From an uncultured Lachnospiraceae bacterium (GTDB taxonomy: Bacteria; Bacillota; Clostridia; Lachnospirales; Lachnospiraceae), in NCBI GenBank assembly GCA_949878435.1, contig CATLAK010000003.1, positions 124,001-188,000 on the forward strand: DNA of 64,000 bases. Direction: 5' to 3'. Positions 18,612 through 29,081 of the stretch are shown here, one piece after another. Below the pieces are notes generated by a model, which saw only the letters and a list, made by a program, of their open reading frames with translations, had not been told where the DNA came from and did not search any database. The first letter of the stretch is position 1, and each line of letters begins with the position of its first letter. Position numbers and translations under genes: made by a program.

Positions 18612-19859
18612 ATGGATGATAAAAGACAGACCCCTGTTTACCTTGAAACCAACGGCGATTTCCGAATGCGGGAACTGGACAAAAGCGACTTGGAGCAATT
18701 CAATGCTTTGCTCCAATATGCATTCCAAGTGACCTCCTACGATTTGTTCCAGACCGGCTGGGAACAGGAAGAAATCAAATATGCCAAAAGACCGATTCTG
18801 GAAGAGGCCTATGTATTGGGGTGGTTTTATAAAGAACGCCTTGCCTCCATGATCGTTGTTTATTCCATGAAGGTCAATATTCACGACGAGATCATGGATA
18901 TGGGCGGCATCACCGGCGTCGCCACTTATCCCGAGTATACCGGAAGGGGGCTGATTCATTCCCTTATGAAACACGCCCTCAGCTATATCCACGAACAGGA
19001 GATGCCCATTTCTTTTCTTTATCCCTATTCTATTCCTTTCTACAGGAAAATGGGATGGGAAATCGTCTCGGACAAACTGTCCTTTACCGTAAAAGATACA
19101 CAGCTTCCTAAAGCCCGTCCCGTCACAGGGATGGTGGAACGCGTCAGTCTGGATTCAGAAGATTACCACAATGTACATTCTTATTTTGCCCTGCAGCGTC
19201 ACGGCTGCCTGATTCGGGATGCTTTATCCTGGGAAGAATACTGGCGCTGGGACAATGACGATATGATTGCCGCCGTCTACTACAACAAGGATCATAAGCC
19301 TTTAGGATATGTGGTCTATTATATCGCCAATGAGATTTTCCATATCAAGGAAATGGTCTATCTGAACATCGAAGCCAATTACGGTCTCTGGAACTATATC
19401 AGCGCCCATTTTTCCATGGTCACACAGGTGCAGGGCGATAATTACTCCGGCGAACCCATGGCTTATCTTTTTGAAGACAGCGAGATTACAGAAACCATTT
19501 CCCCATACATTATGGCAAGAATCATTAATGTACAGGATTTTCTGACCGATTATCCTTATCAGGTACAGCCTGAAGATTTTAAGATCCATTTCAAAGTACA
19601 CGACCAGATGGCGCCATGGAACGAAGGCGATTACATGGTTTCCTGGCACGAAGGGGAAACCGTCTGTGAACAGGTAGAAAACAATCAATCCATCAATGTG
19701 GTGGAACTGGATGTAAATACCTTAACCGCCATGATGATGGGCTATAAACGCCCCTCTTATCTATATGAACATGAAAAAATCCAGACAGAATACTATATGC
19801 TCACCTGGCTGGAACGATTGATACCCGTTGAAAAACCTTATTTTTCTGACTATTTTTAA
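18612..19859 (+). CDS. Eis-like GNAT N-acetyltransferase
   Basis: GGITGVATYPEYTGRGLIHSLMKHAL acetyl-CoA site; FLYPYSIPFYRKMGWEIV; about 415 aa two-domain Eis-like architecture. Confidence 0.85.
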   Translation: MDDKRQTPVYLETNGDFRMRELDKSDLEQFNALLQYAFQVTSYDLFQTGWEQEEIKYAKRPILEEAYVLGWFYKERLASMIVVYSMKVNIHDEIMDMGGITGVATYPEYTGRGLIHSLMKHALSYIHEQEMPISFLYPYSIPFYRKMGWEIVSDKLSFTVKDTQLPKARPVTGMVERVSLDSEDYHNVHSYFALQRHGCLIRDALSWEEYWRWDNDDMIAAVYYNKDHKPLGYVVYYIANEIFHIKEMVYLNIEANYGLWNYISAHFSMVTQVQGDNYSGEPMAYLFEDSEITETISPYIMARIINVQDFLTDYPYQVQPEDFKIHFKVHDQMAPWNEGDYMVSWHEGETVCEQVENNQSINVVELDVNTLTAMMMGYKRPSYLYEHEKIQTEYYMLTWLERLIPVEKPYFSDYF

Positions 19860-19870
19860 AGGAGATTACT

Positions 19871-21325
19871 ATGGACAGACAAAACTTAACACTGCTGACA
19901 GACCTTTACGAACTCACCATGATGCAGGGCTACTTCAAACACAAAGACCGGAATGAGACCGTCATCTTCGATGCCTTTTACCGGAACAATCCCTGCGGAG
20001 GCGGTTATGCGATTGCTGCCGGATTAGAGCAGTTGATTCAGTACATAAAGGAGCTGCATTTCGCACCCCAGGATATCGACTATCTGGCAAGCCTGCATAT
20101 CTTTGACCGCGACTTCCTTGACTATCTGGCAGACTTTCACTTCTCAGGCGACATCTATGCCATTCCCGAAGGAACCGTAGTCTTCCCCAGAGAACCCCTG
20201 GTCAAAGTAATCGCCCCCATTATGGAAGCCCAGCTTGTAGAAACCGCAATCTTAAATATCATCAACCACCAAAGCCTGATTGCCACCAAGGCTGCACGCG
20301 TCTGCTATGCGGCAAAAGGCGACGGTATCATGGAATTTGGTCTGCGCCGCGCCCAGGGACCTGACGCCGGCATTTACGGCGCAAGAGCTGCCGTCATCGG
20401 CGGATGCACCGGCACCTCTAACGTACTCTGCGGTCAACTTTTCGACATTCCCGTCAAGGGCACCCACGCCCACAGCTGGATCATGAGCTTTCCCGACGAA
20501 TACACCGCGTTCAAGACCTATGCCGATCTTTACCCTTCTGCCTGCATTCTGCTGGTAGATACCTATGATACCTTAAAATCCGGCGTTCCCAATGCCATCC
20601 GCGTATTCTCCGAAATGCGCGCCGCCGGCATCCCCCTTACCTTCTACGGCATCCGCTTAGACAGCGGCGACCTTGCCTATTTGTCCAAAAAAGCCCGCCG
20701 GATGCTGGACGATGCCGGCTTTACAGATGCTGTCATCTCCGCCTCCAACGATCTGGACGAATACCTGATTGAGACCCTGAAAGCCCAGGGCGCTGCCATC
20801 ACCTCCTGGGGCGTAGGCACCAACTTAATCACCGCCAAAGACAATCCTGCCTTCGGCGGCGTATACAAACTAGCTGCCATCATGAACGAGGACGGAGACT
20901 TCATCCCCAAAATCAAACTATCCGAAAACTCCGAAAAAATAACCAACCCCGGCAACAAGACCGTCTACCGCATCTACGAAAAAGAAACCGGCAAAATCAA
21001 AGCCGACCTGATCTGCCTAGTAGGCGAAACCTTTAACGAAAACGCCCCCTTACTCTTATTCGACCCCACAGAACCGTGGAAAAAAACCAAACTCGCCCCC
21101 GGCACCTACACCCTGCGGGAAATCATGGTCCCCATCTTCCAAAACGGAACCTGCTGCTACGATTCCCCCAAAGTCATGGACATCCGAGCCTACTGCCAGA
21201 ACGAACAAAACACCCTCTGGGACGAAACCAGACGCTTCGCAAACCCCCACAAAGTATACGTAGACCTCTCTCAAAAATTATACGATATCAAAATCGAATT
21301 ACTGGACCAAATGAGTAAGAAGTAA
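19871..21325 (+). CDS. pncB: Nicotinate phosphoribosyltransferase
   Basis: LLTDLYELTMMQGYF; EFGLRRAQGPDAGIYGARAAVIGGCTGTSNV; GTHAHSWIMSF; GIRLDSGDLAYLSKKAR. Confidence 0.95.
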   Translation: MDRQNLTLLTDLYELTMMQGYFKHKDRNETVIFDAFYRNNPCGGGYAIAAGLEQLIQYIKELHFAPQDIDYLASLHIFDRDFLDYLADFHFSGDIYAIPEGTVVFPREPLVKVIAPIMEAQLVETAILNIINHQSLIATKAARVCYAAKGDGIMEFGLRRAQGPDAGIYGARAAVIGGCTGTSNVLCGQLFDIPVKGTHAHSWIMSFPDEYTAFKTYADLYPSACILLVDTYDTLKSGVPNAIRVFSEMRAAGIPLTFYGIRLDSGDLAYLSKKARRMLDDAGFTDAVISASNDLDEYLIETLKAQGAAITSWGVGTNLITAKDNPAFGGVYKLAAIMNEDGDFIPKIKLSENSEKITNPGNKTVYRIYEKETGKIKADLICLVGETFNENAPLLLFDPTEPWKKTKLAPGTYTLREIMVPIFQNGTCCYDSPKVMDIRAYCQNEQNTLWDETRRFANPHKVYVDLSQKLYDIKIELLDQMSKK

Positions 21326-21360
21326 ATCGGATGGAGGACCCAATGTCATTAAGCTAAAAG

Positions 21361-21561
21361 GGAGCGTGGGCAGGACAGCAGTGACACGGGCGTAGAACGG
21401 ATCGGGTACAGGGGGAACGCATATCCTATCGTTTCAAGTCTTTGTGAAAAATCGGTAATTTCACTTACAGAATGTGAGAGAACCTAGGGCAAAATCGCCA
21501 TGGATGGCGATTTTAGGAGCCAAACGGCAAGGATGCCGTCTTGGCTCCGACCCGACCGTCT
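21361..21561 (+). repeat. Hairpin repeat family, copy A (5' arm + core; 3' arm missing)
   Basis: Shares tatcgtttcaagtctttgtgaaaaatcgg.aatttcacttacagaatg, cctaggg, hp1 (21491-21514) and hp2 (21516-21548) with copies B and C. Confidence 0.85.
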
Positions 21562-21564
21562 TCT

Positions 21565-23466
21565 TTAGGTAAAACTATTGATTTCCTCCTGATATAAGGC
21601 AAGTCCCTTTCGGTCAGCCATAGCGGGTTGGACACCCTGCCTTGTGATACTCACGCCGGCTGCATAGCTTGCAAATCTAATCGCATACAAAATCTCATGC
21701 CCTTCGCTCAGTGCCACTGCAAATGCACTGATAAATGCATCCGCGGCTCCTGTGGTATCTAAAGGGTAAAAATCTGCCGCCGGGAAATATCGTTCGTACT
21801 CGGCGTTTTTCAGATAACACCCTTTATGCCCTAATGTAATAATCACATTTTTTACACCCTTGGACAGTAAGATATCTGCTTTTTCTTCAATTGTGGCATC
21901 CCCCGGAATCAACTGTTTTACCTCTTTTTCGTTGGGTATAAAATAATCGATGTTTTCAAATAAACTTTCCTTCATTTTCTCTACTGAGGAGGGTTTTAGG
22001 ATGACTTCCACATTTTTCTTTTTGCACTTCTGGATGGTATATTCCACCGTTTCTTCTGCAATCTCCAATGTGAGGAGGCAGTATGCCGCATCATCTAAAA
22101 GCTGGGCGTATTGGCGCACCTGGCTTCTGTCCAGCTTTTCGTTTGCGCCGCCGTAGATGACGATTGTGCTCTCGCCATCGGGCGGGACATTTATATACGC
22201 TTTTCCTGTGGGGATATTTTCATCAAACACAACTCCATCGGTATGTACGCCGCTGTTCACCAGACTGTTGTAGATCTCTTTTCCATCGCTGTCGTTTCCC
22301 AGCCTTCCAATCATATACACAAGCCCCTCCAGCCTGCCGGCGCCCACCGCCTGATTTGCCCCTTTTCCGCCCGGAAGGGATACGATATTCCCGCTTCTGA
22401 CGGTTTCCCCTCCTGTAGGGATATGGGAAACGTTAATGATACAGTCCATGTTCATGCTTCCCACCACCACGATTTTTTTCCCCTGATCATGATTGGCAGG
22501 TTTTTTTACGCTTCCTCTTTCTATTATTTTCAGTTCAAAGCGTTTCCTGCATTCATAAGCCGGCTTCCTTCCCTCCACGATCTCGATCAGGGCGCCCACC
22601 GCCGCTTCCCCTATTTCATTTGTTGGAATATGTACTGCCGTCATAGGCGGGCAGATTCTCTCCGCCATTTTGTGATCCCTTGCACTGATAACGGATATCT
22701 TATTGGGGATTGTGTCTCCCCTTTCACGCAGCTTCTCATATAGGATATTTCCAATCTCCATATCTGCACAGATTACCGCAGTGACCTCTTCCCCAAGACA
22801 CCGGGCAATGCCAATATTCATAATATCCTCATCCGTCCCTAAGAAAATCCATTCCTTGTCCGGAGAAATAAACCGTTCTTTATAAGCCAGCAGACACCCT
22901 GCTTTAATATCTGTATCATCTTCCCTCAAAAGACATGCTATCTTTCTATGACCCTTTTCCAACAGGTAATTAGCTGCCGCATATCCGGCTTCCTGCATTT
23001 CAAAATAAATATCTGCCGTGTCATTCTTACTATTTTCCCTCTTTTTACCAAGAATCTGTACCTTGGGAATCTTGCCGTTTTCCGGCAATTCCACATCCTG
23101 ACACACTGAGATGATTCCGTCAACACCCTTATTCTCAAGAACCCCCCAGTACTTCTGAATCTTATCCTCTTCCCCTTGTGTGTTGCACAGAATAATGCTG
23201 TAACCTTCCCTTGCCGCAGCAGCTTCTATCGCATAAAGGAACTCCTGCCCTCCATACATGTCCCCCGAAACCAACACACCGATCATATTTGTCTTCGGCG
23301 CAGCACTGTTGATTACTTTTGAATAAGGCACATACTGATATTCCTTGATAACCTCAAGCACCTTTTTCCTTGTCTCCACACTGATATTAGAATCCTTATT
23401 ATGGAGAATTTTTGACACTGTAGACGGAGATACCCCGCAAAGCTTCGCAATATCTTTTATATTCAC
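21565..23466 (-). CDS. LacI-family transcription regulator fused to a PfkB/ribokinase domain
   Basis: N-term MNIKDIAKLCGVSPSTVSKILHNKDSNISVETRKKVLEVI; from about residue 330 KIVVVGSMNMDCIINVSHIPTGGETV..PGGKGANQAV ... DTTGAADAF. Confidence 0.92.
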   Translation of the reverse strand: MNIKDIAKLCGVSPSTVSKILHNKDSNISVETRKKVLEVIKEYQYVPYSKVINSAAPKTNMIGVLVSGDMYGGQEFLYAIEAAAAREGYSIILCNTQGEEDKIQKYWGVLENKGVDGIISVCQDVELPENGKIPKVQILGKKRENSKNDTADIYFEMQEAGYAAANYLLEKGHRKIACLLREDDTDIKAGCLLAYKERFISPDKEWIFLGTDEDIMNIGIARCLGEEVTAVICADMEIGNILYEKLRERGDTIPNKISVISARDHKMAERICPPMTAVHIPTNEIGEAAVGALIEIVEGRKPAYECRKRFELKIIERGSVKKPANHDQGKKIVVVGSMNMDCIINVSHIPTGGETVRSGNIVSLPGGKGANQAVGAGRLEGLVYMIGRLGNDSDGKEIYNSLVNSGVHTDGVVFDENIPTGKAYINVPPDGESTIVIYGGANEKLDRSQVRQYAQLLDDAAYCLLTLEIAEETVEYTIQKCKKKNVEVILKPSSVEKMKESLFENIDYFIPNEKEVKQLIPGDATIEEKADILLSKGVKNVIITLGHKGCYLKNAEYERYFPAADFYPLDTTGAADAFISAFAVALSEGHEILYAIRFASYAAGVSITRQGVQPAMADRKGLALYQEEINSFT

Positions 23467-23591
23467 CTATCTGCCACGCCCTTCCTGCAATCTTATGCTT
23501 TCCATTATACACCCATTGCCCATCTTTTCCACACAAAATCGCGCTTACACATCTTCTTTTTTGCAAAAGGGCACGCGGCAAGAGAAAATTG

Positions 23592-24224
23592 TTATTCCTT
23601 TTTTAAAATCTTATCCGTCACTTTATACACATGAGGGCGCAAAAACTGTATTGCCGGACCCGTCATCAATGCAGCCAGCAGCGTTCCGATTCCAACAGCC
23701 CCGCCTAAGAGGAACCCAACTGCCACAAATACCACATCTGCCGTAACGCGAACGCCCCTGTAAGAGATCTTCAATTTATCGCTGATAATCTCTGAAACCA
23801 AGTCAATAGCGCCTACTCCAAGGTCCGCCCTTATGTATGCTGCGATTCCGGTACTCATAATCAAAAGACCGATTATAATCAGAATAAGCCTTACTATGAT
23901 ATGCTGCTCTCCCTTCAAGAAAATCCCCAGCACAAAATTGACAAAATCAGCAGTATATCCGATTCCAAAGATTGCAAGAATAGATGCAATATTAATATAG
24001 GATTTGTCCAGGAAAAAGACAATCACCAGTATGACCACATTAATTGCCGCTGCGGAAGTCCCATAGCTTATGCGAAAGACATTTCCTATTCCAAGTTCAA
24101 ACACACTTGCAGGATCCACTCCCAGACCGCTGTATAAAAAAATCCCTACTCCTATTCCGCAGATGATCAGCCCTGCCATGGCAACAATCAATTTTCTAAT
24201 TATATCTTTTGTATCGAATCTCAC
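23592..24224 (-). CDS. YitT/YczE-like integral membrane protein
   Basis: Multiple hydrophobic segments; LYSGLGVDPASVFELGIG / RADLGVGAIDLVSEIISDK repeats typical of the family. Confidence 0.7.
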   Translation of the reverse strand: MRFDTKDIIRKLIVAMAGLIICGIGVGIFLYSGLGVDPASVFELGIGNVFRISYGTSAAAINVVILVIVFFLDKSYINIASILAIFGIGYTADFVNFVLGIFLKGEQHIIVRLILIIIGLLIMSTGIAAYIRADLGVGAIDLVSEIISDKLKISYRGVRVTADVVFVAVGFLLGGAVGIGTLLAALMTGPAIQFLRPHVYKVTDKILKKE

Positions 24225-24234
24225 GCCCTTCCTC

Positions 24235-25626
24235 CTACTCTTTTATTTTTTCGATGGCTTTTAGAACCTGCCGGGCAAGGTGAGAAATTGTGGTGTACTC
24301 ATATCCCCGCATCAAACTATCAAATCTGTCATAGAAAGGTCTGGTCCATCTTGCATCGATTCCCCCATAGCCCTGCATGATGCCGTAAACCGTCCCTATC
24401 TGACCTGCGTTGCAATCCACATCCTGTCCGCACATGGCACAGATATACATGCACTCATCAAAATCATTTCTTCCAAAGTAAAGCGACACCACCTCCGCCG
24501 CCGCATTGGGATAAGTATGAATCCAGTTATACCGTTTATATTTTTCTTCACATGCCTTCCATGCATCTTCCCAATTGTCAGATTGCGCACAGGCATCCCA
24601 TGCAAATTTGACGACGGAATAATATTCGCTTTTGGGAGGCATCATCTTGATCGTCTTTTCTAAAATCTCCCTTACATCATTTTCCACATATGCCAAAGAT
24701 ACTAAAATCGCATTGAACACCTCTCCCAGCACACCGTTGTTTACATGAGAAACCGTTCCATCCGTCCAAGCCAGCTGTGTCGCCAATGCAGGATTTCCGG
24801 GTGCCACCATTCCGCAGACAGATCCCCGCATCTGTGCACCGATCCATTCTCTCCAGGGATTATTCAAGGTGGCTGACATGGGCGGGAAGATTCCTCTTTT
24901 TAGATTCTTAAAGGCTGCTTCTTCTGCCGTCCATGTATATTCAATCCTGCCTACCCATTCCAGACCAATATCCGCCGACGTCACATGCCTTCCCTTTTTC
25001 AGGCATGCTTCCAAAAACGCCAGTTCAAACAAAACATCGTCATTATAAGTGCTTGGTTCCCTTAAATAATCCCGTATCTCTCCAAAAGCCTTCTTAAGCT
25101 GGTCGCTGCTATAGCCTTCAATGATCGTCCCTAATGCCGCCCCTGCAATCTGTGCCTGCCATCCTGCGTGGATTCTTTCAAACATTTCTTCCTCGGTGTA
25201 AGGCGGAAGTTCATAGATTGGAAACACTACCTCCTCCTGATGATCTTCAAATGATGTGTAATAGCGATAGCTCCAATATGGATGCTCCTCCGCCTTGGGT
25301 GCATTGGCAAGTACATGAAACAGCTGTGCAGTAAGTTTTAGGAACTCTACATGATCCTCTTCCTCATAAGCCCTCTGCATCAGGGGAAGCATTTCTTCTG
25401 CTTCCTGCACATCATATCCCATATTTTCCACTGCCTGCACCGCACCGATCATGACATAGTCAGGCGCCCTGCTTCCGGGTACCTGTGTCTTCCAGCGGAT
25501 CCGGGTCTCTTCTATATCAATATCTCCCAGACTTACCTTCTGCTGTGTCCATTCCTTTTCTTCTTCAGTCTGCAATACGGGAACGGCACGCTTCGTCATC
25601 TCATGCGTATATTCCCATGCTTTCAT
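24235..25626 (-). CDS. ADP-ribosylglycohydrolase-like protein, paralogue 1
   Basis: IAGAALGTIIEGYSSD; TYNDDVLFELAFLEA; CGQDVDCNAGQIGTVYGIMQGYGG; start taken at MKAWEY, TGATG junction with the upstream gene. Confidence 0.8.
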   Translation of the reverse strand: MKAWEYTHEMTKRAVPVLQTEEEKEWTQQKVSLGDIDIEETRIRWKTQVPGSRAPDYVMIGAVQAVENMGYDVQEAEEMLPLMQRAYEEEDHVEFLKLTAQLFHVLANAPKAEEHPYWSYRYYTSFEDHQEEVVFPIYELPPYTEEEMFERIHAGWQAQIAGAALGTIIEGYSSDQLKKAFGEIRDYLREPSTYNDDVLFELAFLEACLKKGRHVTSADIGLEWVGRIEYTWTAEEAAFKNLKRGIFPPMSATLNNPWREWIGAQMRGSVCGMVAPGNPALATQLAWTDGTVSHVNNGVLGEVFNAILVSLAYVENDVREILEKTIKMMPPKSEYYSVVKFAWDACAQSDNWEDAWKACEEKYKRYNWIHTYPNAAAEVVSLYFGRNDFDECMYICAMCGQDVDCNAGQIGTVYGIMQGYGGIDARWTRPFYDRFDSLMRGYEYTTISHLARQVLKAIEKIKE

Positions 25627-27032
25627 CAGCAGTCCTTCTCCTTTCCGGCTTTTAATACAGCATCCACCGTTTTCTCTGCCAAAACTCTGAATTTCACGAT
25701 TTCCATCCCTCTCACGTAAGTTTCCATGTAATCGCCTATCGGATAAGTCCACTTTTCATCGATGCATCCTCTGCCTTGTGCCACTGCAAGGATATTTGCT
25801 ACCTGCGCTGCGTTGCAGTCGGAATCCAGACCGCACATTGCAATGAGATTCACGAGCTTGTCATAATTATTTTCACAGTAATATAACGCCACTACTTCCG
25901 CACAGGCATTGGGATAAGCATGAATCCAGCAGTACTCTTTGTACTTTTCATCACAGTCAAGCCATGCATCCCGCCAATTGCCATATTTCTCACATGCCTT
26001 CCATGCATAATCCACCACAGCATAATATTCGCTGTCCTTGGGCATCAGATCGATTGCTTCACGGCAGATTTCGCGCATATCCTTTTTGATAAAAGCAAGA
26101 GAAACCATCACTGCATTGAAGATCTCTCCAAGCACGCCGTTGTTATGATGGGACACGATGGCATCCTCATATGCCAGTTTTGCTGCCATATAGGGATTGC
26201 CCGGCGCTGCCATGCCGCAGATTCCTCCCCGCATCTGTGCACCGATCAATTCTCTGAAAGGATTTCTGAACTTCCCGCTTTCCGGCGGATAGATTCCATT
26301 TTTGATGTTCTTAAGTGCAATACCCTCTGCGGTAAATGCAAAGGGAAGTCTTGCCGCCCAGTCCTCTGCCACATCCGCCGCAGTCAGATCATATCCCTTT
26401 CTTATGAATGTCTCCAAAAATACCAGTTCAAACGTCAGATCATCATTATACATTTCAGGATCTTTGATATAACGGTCTACCGTACCATAAACTTCCTCAA
26501 GCGCTTTGGTGTGATACCCTTCAATGGCTGTACCGATTGCGCCGGCACATACCTGAGCAATCCAGCCTGCGTAAATCTTATCATACAGTTCCTCTCTGTC
26601 AAGGACATAAGACCCGTATTCCGGAAATTTCACCGATGCGGCATACTGCTCAAAACTGTTGTATTCCGTGTATTTCCAATGTACATGATCTTCCTTTTTA
26701 GGAGAGTCAAACAGAGTCTTAAAAAGCCTGCATGTATGTCTGTATAATGCAATGTCATTTTTCGTTCTTGCAAGCTCACGCCCCTCTTCGATCATTGCCT
26801 CCGCTTTTCTCACGTCATACCCTAAATTTCCGTATTCCTGCACGTACACTGCTATGAAGAACAAGGGCATCAAAGATTCTGTGACATTTCCGCCCCATAA
26901 ATATTTCATATTGTCAAGATCCCGTCTTCCGTCTCTTATCACGTCATCCCACAGCACACGTCCTGCCCGTTCCGGAAACGGTCTTTCCTTCTCAACGATT
27001 TCTCTTCCATATTCCCATGCTTTTTTGCTCAT
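25626..27032 (-). CDS. ADP-ribosylglycohydrolase-like protein, paralogue 2
   Basis: CAGAIGTAIEGYHTK; MYNDDLTFELVFLET; CGLDSDCNAAQVANILAVAQGRG. Confidence 0.82.
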   Translation of the reverse strand: MSKKAWEYGREIVEKERPFPERAGRVLWDDVIRDGRRDLDNMKYLWGGNVTESLMPLFFIAVYVQEYGNLGYDVRKAEAMIEEGRELARTKNDIALYRHTCRLFKTLFDSPKKEDHVHWKYTEYNSFEQYAASVKFPEYGSYVLDREELYDKIYAGWIAQVCAGAIGTAIEGYHTKALEEVYGTVDRYIKDPEMYNDDLTFELVFLETFIRKGYDLTAADVAEDWAARLPFAFTAEGIALKNIKNGIYPPESGKFRNPFRELIGAQMRGGICGMAAPGNPYMAAKLAYEDAIVSHHNNGVLGEIFNAVMVSLAFIKKDMREICREAIDLMPKDSEYYAVVDYAWKACEKYGNWRDAWLDCDEKYKEYCWIHAYPNACAEVVALYYCENNYDKLVNLIAMCGLDSDCNAAQVANILAVAQGRGCIDEKWTYPIGDYMETYVRGMEIVKFRVLAEKTVDAVLKAGKEKDC

Positions 27033-27049
27033 AACTGCCTTCCTTTCTT

Positions 27050-27994
27050 CTATGCCGTTTTACTGTTATTTTCTCTAATCCGTTTTAACTCTTTTCTCTG
27101 CTTTGCTATAGAAAATACCACCAGACCCACAATCGTGGTCACATAGGGGATGGACTGCACGAACTCCGACGGCATCTGTAATGCCTGAAGATTATTCGCC
27201 AGCGCATCTGCCGTTCCAAATACAAGGGTCGCACTCATCGTTCCCAATGTGGTGCCCTGCCCCAGCTGCTGTGCTGCCAATGCAATAAATCCGCGCCCTG
27301 CCACCATATCACGGGAAAACCAGGATACATATCCCATGGACATATACGCGCCTCCCATCCCGGCTAAGACACCGCTGATCAGCATAGCGATAAACTGATA
27401 TTTTACCGGCTTAGCGCCCACGGAAAGCGCCGCCTGTTCGTTCTCTCCTACCGCCCTGATCCTAAGCCCGACCACCGTCTTGTTCAAAAGAATATAGGTA
27501 AATAAGACGCCTAAGAAAGACAGATACGTCAAAATATTATGTCCTGAAAAAATCTCTCCGATAATCGGTATCTTATTGATCAGAGGAAGTTCCACCGAAG
27601 GCATGACCTTGCTCGCCAAGGAAGAGGAAATTCCTTTATCGCCTGTCACAAGATATAGAATGAACACGGTGCACCCCGAGGCAAACATATTGATAGCAAT
27701 GCCGGTAAGGGTGATATGAGACTTTAAGACCAGCGCAACATATGACATCAAAATGGCAATCAGAACGCCCGTAACCACTGCTCCTAAAAATCCTACCCAG
27801 GCGCTGCCTGAAGCAGCGCTGAAGATGACGCCGGACAATGCCGCAAACAGCATGATACCCTCCAAACCAATGTTGATCACGCCCGCTCTGGATGTGATAA
27901 GCGCTCCCATGGATGCAAACATGATGGGGGTGGAGATCCGGAGAATCGAATAAAAAAACTGGGTGGAAAAAATGATATTGAAAATTTGTTTCAT
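27050..27994 (-). CDS. Nucleoside-type ABC transporter permease (BmpC/YufQ-like)
   Basis: TPIMFASMGALITSRAGVINIGLEGIMLFAAL; GENEQAALSVGAKPVKYQF. Confidence 0.9.
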   Translation of the reverse strand: MKQIFNIIFSTQFFYSILRISTPIMFASMGALITSRAGVINIGLEGIMLFAALSGVIFSAASGSAWVGFLGAVVTGVLIAILMSYVALVLKSHITLTGIAINMFASGCTVFILYLVTGDKGISSSLASKVMPSVELPLINKIPIIGEIFSGHNILTYLSFLGVLFTYILLNKTVVGLRIRAVGENEQAALSVGAKPVKYQFIAMLISGVLAGMGGAYMSMGYVSWFSRDMVAGRGFIALAAQQLGQGTTLGTMSATLVFGTADALANNLQALQMPSEFVQSIPYVTTIVGLVVFSIAKQRKELKRIRENNSKTA

Positions 27995-27995
27995 C

Positions 27996-29081
27996 CTATG
28001 ACGCCTCCTTCTTCTCCATCTGCATTTTAGAATATTTTACAATCTGTTTGTGTTTCAGGTTATTTAAGAACATCTTTGCCACAACAAGCATAATGATCGC
28101 CGACTGGATGACGGAAATGATTTCATAAGGCACATCGCTTGTCCTGTTCATAATATCCGCCCCGGTACGTATATAAGCCAAGAAAATCGCTGCCACCGGT
28201 ACAAGAGCAGGGTTATATTTTGCCATAATCGCAATCAACATACCGTCAAATCCGTATTGAGGCAGCCCCTGATACTGGAATCTGTTGTACATTCCGATCA
28301 TCTCCGTGGCGCCGCCGAATCCTGCCAGCGCACCGCCCATAACCTGTGTCAGCAGCACCACGCCGCCCACACCCATGCCTGCATACTTTGCAAAGTTTTT
28401 ATTCTGTCCGATAGTTCTGATGGCATATCCAAGCCCCGTATGGTACATCATAATATAACAGAGGATGACTGCCAGAATGACAAAGACAAGACCTAAATGC
28501 AGCCGGGTCCCCGGAATCAGATTCGGCAAAGATGCTGTTTCCTTGAATACCAGCGATGTGGTAATTCCCAGGGAAGTGTCCAGCACCCGGGTTCTGATGA
28601 TATAATTGCCCATATAAAGGCAGATGTAATTGAGCATCAGGGAAGACACCAACTCATTCGCCTGCCATTTTGCCTTAAGTACCGCCGGAATACACATGAT
28701 GATGATTCCTGTGATGGTTCCCGCCGCCAGGCACACAATTACATGAAGGAAAGCAGGAAGTTCCCACAAAACGGCAATCACCGATGTCACTGCACAAGAT
28801 ACATAAAACGCTCCTTCCGATGCCATGTTACTCTGATCTGCAGCAAACATGATACTTACAGCCAGACCGCAGAACATAAGCGGAATCGACAATTCAATCA
28901 CATTCGCAAATCTCCTGGCGTTGGTGATCGGACCGATCAGAAAATTATACAGTGCGTTCATCGGGTCATCGCTGACGATAATAATCACGACCAGCGCAAT
29001 CAGCAGTGCAATGATGACTGCCAATATTGTCCTTATCACGTCAAACCTTTTTTCTATCGTTTTACTGTTCATGCACCGCAC
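27996..29081 (-). CDS. Nucleoside-type ABC transporter permease (YufP-like)
   Basis: IELSIPLMFCGLAVSIMFAADQSNMASEGAFYV; ANELVSSLMLNYICLYMGNYI; GLPQYGFDGMLIAIMAKYNP. Confidence 0.9.
   Translation of the reverse strand: MRCMNSKTIEKRFDVIRTILAVIIALLIALVVIIIVSDDPMNALYNFLIGPITNARRFANVIELSIPLMFCGLAVSIMFAADQSNMASEGAFYVSCAVTSVIAVLWELPAFLHVIVCLAAGTITGIIIMCIPAVLKAKWQANELVSSLMLNYICLYMGNYIIRTRVLDTSLGITTSLVFKETASLPNLIPGTRLHLGLVFVILAVILCYIMMYHTGLGYAIRTIGQNKNFAKYAGMGVGGVVLLTQVMGGALAGFGGATEMIGMYNRFQYQGLPQYGFDGMLIAIMAKYNPALVPVAAIFLAYIRTGADIMNRTSDVPYEIISVIQSAIIMLVVAKMFLNNLKHKQIVKYSKMQMEKKEAS

Noticed and set aside
22111-22743. 210 aa + strand ORF
   Set aside because: Antisense to the LacI-ribokinase fusion gene.
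25920-26747. 275 aa + strand ORF
   Set aside because: Antisense to the second ADP-ribosylglycohydrolase-like gene; no recognisable domain.
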